Below, piece after piece: positions 32,701 through 36,732 of a DNA stretch of 36,732 nt. The position numbers were made by a program, and so were the translations under genes. Position 1 is the first letter of the stretch; each line of letters opens with the position of its first letter. The notes beneath the pieces were generated by a model. The model saw only the letters and a list, made by a program, of their open reading frames with translations. It was not told the DNA's origin and searched no databases. Source of the stretch: Branchiostoma floridae (lineage: Eukaryota; Chordata; Leptocardii; Amphioxiformes; Branchiostomatidae); the NCBI RefSeq assembly GCF_000003815.2, contig NC_049982.1, forward strand, positions 18,979,112 to 19,015,843. The letters run 5' to 3'.

Positions 32701-35625
32701 ATTAGATTTTATTCATTTATTTAAAGAGTGCATCACGGCCATATGCTGAATTGCATACTTTTTTCAGGTAAATACTAAAATCATTGACTTAGGCAGATTC
32801 ATAAAACAGCTTAACCGTGTATACTAACCTATGTTAGGTTGAGAGATGTTCATTTCCGAGGTATTGAACTCTGGTGTACATATGACTCTTCTGCACATGC
32901 ATTATGGTTACTTTTAGTAAAATTAACAGACAAACAACGACTTAAAAGCAGTTCAAATATTTATATTGGATATGCCCATGTCTTATTTGGGCACAAGTGA
33001 ATTTGTGCATTTATTTGATTGTAAATAAAAGCTATGGGACGAACGAACGAACGAAATGAAAGCAGTTGCAGATCAATGATTATGTTAGCCTGGAATCCAG
33101 TCGTGTTGTGCTTTGGTCGCTCTGCTTCCTGCCAGCACGTCTGGTGGTCGTTACCATTTGAACGATTGGCATTTGCATATTCGCAGAGATTTTATGCGAG
33201 ATTTCTGATTGGCTGGTTTAAGCGCTCGTTCGAACAGGCGTCCATTATCATCAACGACCCATCTTCTTCGAGACTATTGGAACGATTTGGTAAATCAAAC
33301 TCTTGCCCTACTCGGTTGGTAAGAGTGCTATTCAAACATCCTTTCCGTTGAGAAAAGTCTCTAAGGTCTTTGTTTGCTCGTTTTAGTGAGAAGATTCCGG
33401 GAAATTCGCTGGGTAGTTCAGGCATTATGAACGTCTGACGCGGCAGCCATGTTGATGATAATGGAACGCCTGTTCGAACGAGCGCTTGAACCATCCATAA
33501 TTCAGCCAATCAGAAATCTCGCATAAAATCTCTGCGAATATGCAAATGCCGATCGTTCAAATGGTAACGAACACCAGACGTGTTGACAGGAGCGTACCTA
33601 TGTTGCACATGTGTAAATGAGAATGGTATACGCAATGTGGCCAAGTTCCCTATACTTCATGACATGTTAGCCACATTTTGTTTTAGTTTTCTTGGAGTCA
33701 GCGCAAGTCTCTTTAAGGAGCAGCCAGATCTGCATATGACTCAGTTTTACTTACTAGTATCTAGTACCAAATAAAGATTATTTGAATTCACCTTTTTTGT
33801 GCAATTATGATGCATCAAATAAAAACAGTACAGATGCATGCATATGTGTAACATATGACTGTTTATATTTCTGATAATTCTTATGAGACATGTGTCCAAC
33901 TGACCCATTGTCATAGTTAGGCTCACAGTTGGGTACCTCAATGTTGTATTTGAACCCACACGATAGAACCATGGCAGCTAATAGTAAACTTGTACCCCAA
34001 ACCAAGCTGTCGCCGACTGCAAGTCTTCCGCGGCCCTTGTGATGGAGAGCGGCGATATCACTGATATCACGGCACCTGAGTACGAGGCGCGGTGTGCTAA
34101 TTTTGTGGTAGAAAGGTCACCGCGAAACCATTACTGATCATGAAATTACAAGATCAACAGCAATAATAAGAATTGATCTGGAAATGTCCAGTTGAATATC
34201 TGATATGTTGATTAATGTATTAAACTTGTCTCCACTGTTTATTTATCTGCAGCTGAAGAGCTAGCTGTCAAATACTTCAAGGAGACGAGACATTTTTTCG
34301 GCGATAAAAACGGTGAAGTTTCTGCAAAAGCACCTCTTACATTCTTCACCGAATTCAGGGGTAAGTATTTCGGCAATGCAGATACTCTTATCACAGCCTA
34401 CAACGACATCAAGCCCGATGAGTGTGCCCGCAGGTGTCTGGAGGGTTATGGGGACTATGACGGTGTCAACCCGATATGTAAGTCCTTCAACTGGCGACCT
34501 CTCGGGAGTCCCGTATTTTCTATTAGTAATCACGGGAGTACTCCTCGGAAATGCTGGCTACACCGCGAAAACAAGGACACACACCCGGACAATCCTGAAT
34601 GGGATCATTGGTCAAACCGCATCTACTTTCAAAGGAAAGGTGAGCCCCTAAAACGTAGTTTCGTGCACTATTTCAGGTGCTGCATTGAAGTACACTAAGG
34701 AGAGAAATGTTCATTTCGAGGTCTTGAACTCTCGGGCGTTGCTTGGTGTACATTTGACTCTCCTACACATGTGTTATGATAACTTTTAGTAAAATTAACG
34801 AACAGGAGACAACCAAAGCGGTTCAAGTATTTGATATACTACATGCCCGTGTCTTCTTCGAGCAAAAGTGGATTTTGCATTTATTTGATAGTAAATGAAA
34901 GCAGTTACAGATCAGTGCTTATTTTGCACACGTGTAAATCTTAGAATGGTGAACGCAATATGGCCAAGTTCCTGATACTTTATGACATGTTCACCACATT
35001 TTGTTTTCCTTTTCTTTGAGGGTGGAATGAAATATTCTGAATTTGTTCATAAGCAAATAATTGCCTTTCAAGTGTGAACTAATATGTTGCTATTATCAAT
35101 GATTTTGACAGCTACATATTAATATTCGGCATTATCGTTCCAAAAAGTCTTTCTGTCATATTCGGTTTAGGAATGCACTAAATGAAGTACCAAAGGTACC
35201 AAACTTAACCAAATGGCGCAATTAACTACACAGTAAGGAACATCTTACGCAGCAGTTTGCTCGTCATGGTATTTTTGAAAGAAAATGTATTTCACAGCTA
35301 CAAGCATGGTTGTATATCATGTTTCTTATAGAAAAAGAAGAAGAAGAAGAAGAAAATCTCTCCAAAATTGGTAAGATGTGTTTTTTCATATTCGAATTCT
35401 GTTACTTTTGACGTAAGCATTCGTAACAGCAGACAACGCACTATTTGGATCCAGTATTTACTTGACCAGTAATTATCCATATTAGCCCTGGTATTAAAGT
35501 TGTCATACGAAGCATTCATTTCTTTTATTTCAGTTGCCCCTGGACCTAGTGGAAGAGCCCCATCGCTAACTGCTTTCCGTGTGCTTGTAGCTGCCATGAG
35601 TCTCTTGACATCGGCTCTCTTCTAG
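26731..35625 (+). CDS. Secreted EGF/TSP1/PAN mosaic protein, probably GPI-anchored
   Basis: Ten exons: 26731-27229 (ATG), 27724-27849, 28226-28390, 29730-29912, 30474-30668, 31369-31509, 32203-32439, 34253-34639, 35332-35370 and 35534-35625 (stop). They total 2064 bases, or 687 residues, and every intron is phase 1. Residues 1-25 are a signal peptide (IALLLLCLSLNLGL). Residues 26-166 are a novel polar region with a dibasic KR site near 110. EGF-like modules lie at about 169-208 and 220-263. TSP1 modules lie at about 267-324 (PWESWGPCSVTCG), 326-388 (RWTSWGETTPCTVICG), 392-436 (WSAWGAWSACSTTCG) and 441-489 (diverged). An acidic helix spans 490-515, a PAN/apple domain about 516-644, a Glu-rich stretch 645-652, and a hydrophobic end that resembles a GPI signal 660-687. 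I know no named protein with this order. Function unknown; adhesion or matrix binding is likely from the modules. Confidence 0.85.
27328..27402. mobile_element. Half copy of the GTGGGTTCACAC foldback family
   Basis: GTGGGTTCACACGTGCGTAT followed by a TTCAAGTCC motif and GGTCCGTATGGAAG. It matches the right arm of the element at 28601-28914. No mirrored arm is present, so it is a half or decayed copy. Intron 1 of the mosaic gene. Confidence 0.5.
28601..28914. mobile_element. Foldback element, GGGTTCACA termini
   Basis: The left arm starts GGGTTCACATGTGCGTAT. The right arm, reverse-complemented, starts GGGTTCACACCTGCGTAT. Inner motifs GCCTCTACCAG and AAATTGGACAAATATA are mirrored at similar distances. 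Intron 3 of the mosaic gene. Confidence 0.7.
29350..29582. mobile_element. Foldback element with GTACGCATGTGCAGCGA arms
   Basis: GTACGCATGTGCAGCGATAA near the left end is mirrored by TCGCTGCACATGCGTAC near the right, with CTTTGACAG and GGGGCC motifs mirrored inside. Intron 3 of the mosaic gene, about 150 bases before the first TSP1 exon. Confidence 0.65.
30242..30451. mobile_element. Second foldback element of the GCATGTGC family
   Basis: TTCGAATACGCATATGCGGTGACAG-type left arm and a right arm ending ACTCGAATGTGCG, with AATTGTAGG mirrored by CCTACAATT. It is the same family as 29350-29582. Its right end is only about 22 bases from exon 30474, so the exon's acceptor region adjoins the element. 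Confidence 0.6.
30985..31165. repeat. Dispersed repeat, copy 2
   Basis: AATATCAATAAGTTTATTGC, then a GGGCTAATTG motif, ending GGGGTTTGACTTCTTTTTC. Same motif order as 19810-19990, same orientation. Intron 5 of the mosaic gene. Confidence 0.5.
32446..32535. repeat. TGAA tetranucleotide microsatellite
   Basis: Runs of TGAA units with TAAA/CAAA variants begin a few bases after the donor of exon 32203-32439. Confidence 0.75.
32839..33712 (+). repeat. Duplicated segment A, interrupted by a foldback element
   Basis: 32839-33086 and 33605-33712 together match 34698-35030. Shared blocks include TTTTAGTAAAATTAAC, GCATTTATTTGAT, AAAGCAGTT followed by CAGATCA, ATGGCCAAGTTC-like and CCACATTTTGTTTT. The match is interrupted by the element 33087-33598. 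It lies in the intron before the PAN exon. Confidence 0.65.
33087..33598. mobile_element. 512-base foldback element with 6-base target duplication
   Basis: TATGTT stands on both sides (33081-33086 and 33599-33604). Arms of about 130 bases mirror each other: CGTTACCATTTGAACGAT, TTTGCATATTCGCAGAGATT and GATTTCTGATTGGCTG on the left have their reverse complements on the right. The spacer is about 195 bases. The duplicated segment B at 34698-35030 lacks the insert and serves as an empty site. Confidence 0.8.
34253..34639 (+). CDS. PAN/apple domain exon of the mosaic protein
   Basis: A single 387-base exon with no internal methionine start. It encodes an N-terminal helix (EELAVKYFKETRHFFGD) and a PAN/apple core: DECARRCLEGYG, CKSFNW and CWLHREN. 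The core cysteine pattern C-x3-C ... C-K-S-F ... C-W-L is typical of the PAN fold. PAN domains bind proteins or carbohydrates. A GT at 34361 follows an in-frame GGGTAAGT that could act as an internal donor, but the frame reads straight through and the PAN core needs the full exon. Confidence 0.8.
34698..35030 (+). repeat. Duplicated segment B, uninterrupted
   Basis: Counterpart of 32839-33712 without the foldback insert, in the intron after the PAN exon. The two copies flank that exon in the same orientation. Confidence 0.65.
35332..35370 (+). CDS. Glu-rich mini-exon made largely of a GAA microsatellite
   Basis: The 39-base exon between TTTCTTATAG and GTAAGA encodes EKEEEEEENLSKI in the frame set by its neighbours (phase 1 at both ends). 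Skipping it would keep the frame. Splice sites and phase support it; protein similarity cannot. Confidence 0.65.
35534..35625 (+). CDS. Terminal exon with GPI-signal-like hydrophobic end
   Basis: After acceptor TTATTTCAG the exon encodes VAPGPSGRAPSLTAFRVLVA and then AMSLLTSALF before TAG. Small residues (S, G, A) followed by a short spacer and about 15 hydrophobic residues ending at the stop, without cytoplasmic charges, match a GPI-attachment signal. A single short membrane anchor is the alternative. Confidence 0.65.
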
Positions 35626-36090
35626 GACATACAGTCTCAAGAACAATCAGCAAAGCATACATGCATCTAAAGCGCACTCATTGATTCTAGTTGTAGCTTA
35701 GAGTGATGGCATCAGTTTTAACGTACGAAGAAAGAGACCTTCGGCTGTTCAAGTTGTCACTAACCTGAGATTCTTAACCCTTATGGCAAGTCCTGGTTAT
35801 ATAATAATCTACAATCATCGTTAATACAAAAGAAGTCACCATCTTTATTGATTTGAAAACAAATATTCTTAACCTGTTACAGACTTTTGCCGGAATTGAA
35901 GCTATACATATGTGAAAACGTCATCAACGTTCGTCGAGGATTCCAAATAGTGTTTCAATCTCATGACAGTCATTCTAGTCCAGTTGGAATAAACATGAGG
36001 ATTTGGCTCGGCTGGTTGTAGATGTACAGAAAGATTCACCTGAGCAGAACGAAAGACCAACGTTTCTGCCAAGGTTCCCTCCACTGAAAC
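35626..36090. other. 3' flank of the mosaic gene, no further gene
   Basis: AT-rich sequence holding the presumed 3' UTR and a canonical polyadenylation hexamer at 35988. No coding signal is recognised. Confidence 0.5.
35988..35993 (+). terminator. Possible polyadenylation signal of the mosaic gene
   Basis: AATAAA 363 bases after the stop codon, the only canonical hexamer in the flank before the retrotransposon fragment. Confidence 0.4.
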
Positions 36091-36732
36091 ACAGTTCACG
36101 ACATAGCTGGGGCACTGAACAACAAAAGACAGGTGGATCTAGCAATACTGGATTTCACCAAGGCCTTCGACAAAGTCCCACATAGTAGACTTATATGAAA
36201 ACTGGAGTACTATTGAATTCAAGGCACTACATTAAACTGGTTAAAGACTTTCTTGACGAACAGAGAGCAAACTATAGTGGTAGAAGAGAAGGCCTCAGCT
36301 CCAGTTAAAGTAGCGTCGGAAGTTCCGCAAAGGACTGTCCTGGGACCATTGTTCTTCCTCTTGTACATAAACGACTTGCCAGACCAGCTCGGTTCAAGTG
36401 TGAGGTTATTCGCTGATTATTGTCTGCTATATATAGAGGTATCTGCAAAGAATGATTCACAACTTCTTCAGAAAGATCTGAACACCCTGGAAGAATAGGG
36501 AAATGGTTTATGCAGTTTAATCCTGATAGGTGCTATATCATGCACATAACGAACAAACGCACACCAAATGTGTCCCATTACCAGTTTTGTGGTCAGACAT
36601 TAGCAACCACAAAAAGCCACCCATGCCTAGGTATTACGTTAACAACTGGGCTGAAATGGGATGTCCATGTTAACAAAATAACAACCAAGGCTAAGCAGAC
36701 ATTGGGAGTGATCAAACGCAACTTGTGGCATG
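36091..36732 (+). mobile_element. Decayed non-LTR reverse transcriptase (CR1/Jockey-like), runs off the window
   Basis: Reverse-transcriptase motifs appear in order: ILDFTKAFDKVPHSRL, a VPQ-TVLGPLFFLLYIN block, and a FADY box where active enzymes have two aspartates after F/Y-A. In-frame stops stand at 36196 and 36214, and the frame changes after 36498, where NPDRCYIMHITNK continues in another frame. The copy is dead. The 5' part is missing and the 3' end lies beyond the window. Confidence 0.75.

Overview
This is invertebrate deuterostome genomic DNA, most likely from a lancelet (Branchiostoma). That identification is an inference. It rests on short exons in large introns full of small foldback elements, on sperm genes typical of marine animals with external fertilisation, and on a mosaic EGF/TSP1/PAN extracellular gene. 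No tools were used: exons were assembled by hand from protein similarity recalled from memory, splice-site consensus and intron phase. Three assembly gaps (runs of N) lie at 10162-10261, 11835-12031 and 26486-26585.

Layout. (1) 1-7891: no confident gene; AT-rich sequence with a hAT-like element, a foldback element and one weak candidate first exon. (2) 7892-10161, minus strand: 3' half of a cyclic-nucleotide-binding cation channel (end of S6, C-linker, CNBD), cut off by the gap. (3) 10342-15805, plus strand: 3' half of the APC/C subunit APC4, cut off by the same gap. (4) 16419-22922, minus strand: a complete CatSper4-type sperm calcium channel, 15 coding exons and 562 aa, with all phases consistent. 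(5) 23935-26197, plus strand: a complete CFAP97-domain protein (CFAP97D1/2 type), 5 exons and 174 aa, divergent from CatSper4. (6) 26731-35625, plus strand: a complete secreted mosaic protein, 10 exons and 687 aa. Its order is signal peptide, novel N-terminal region, two EGF-like modules, four TSP1 modules, acidic linker, PAN/apple domain, Glu-rich mini-exon and a hydrophobic GPI-signal-like tail. All nine introns are phase 1. (7) 36091-36732: a decayed non-LTR reverse transcriptase running off the window.

How they may work together. A cyclic-nucleotide-gated channel and CatSper act in sequence in sperm chemotaxis of marine invertebrates: cyclic nucleotide, membrane potential, then flagellar calcium entry. 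CFAP97D1 is needed for the mammalian sperm axoneme. Finding these three within 20 kb, two of them sharing a divergent promoter interval with a perfect CRE and an RFX-type X-box nearby, suggests a sperm-flagellum gene neighbourhood. The adjoining mosaic surface protein has no function I recognise. A role in gametes is only a hypothesis from its position.
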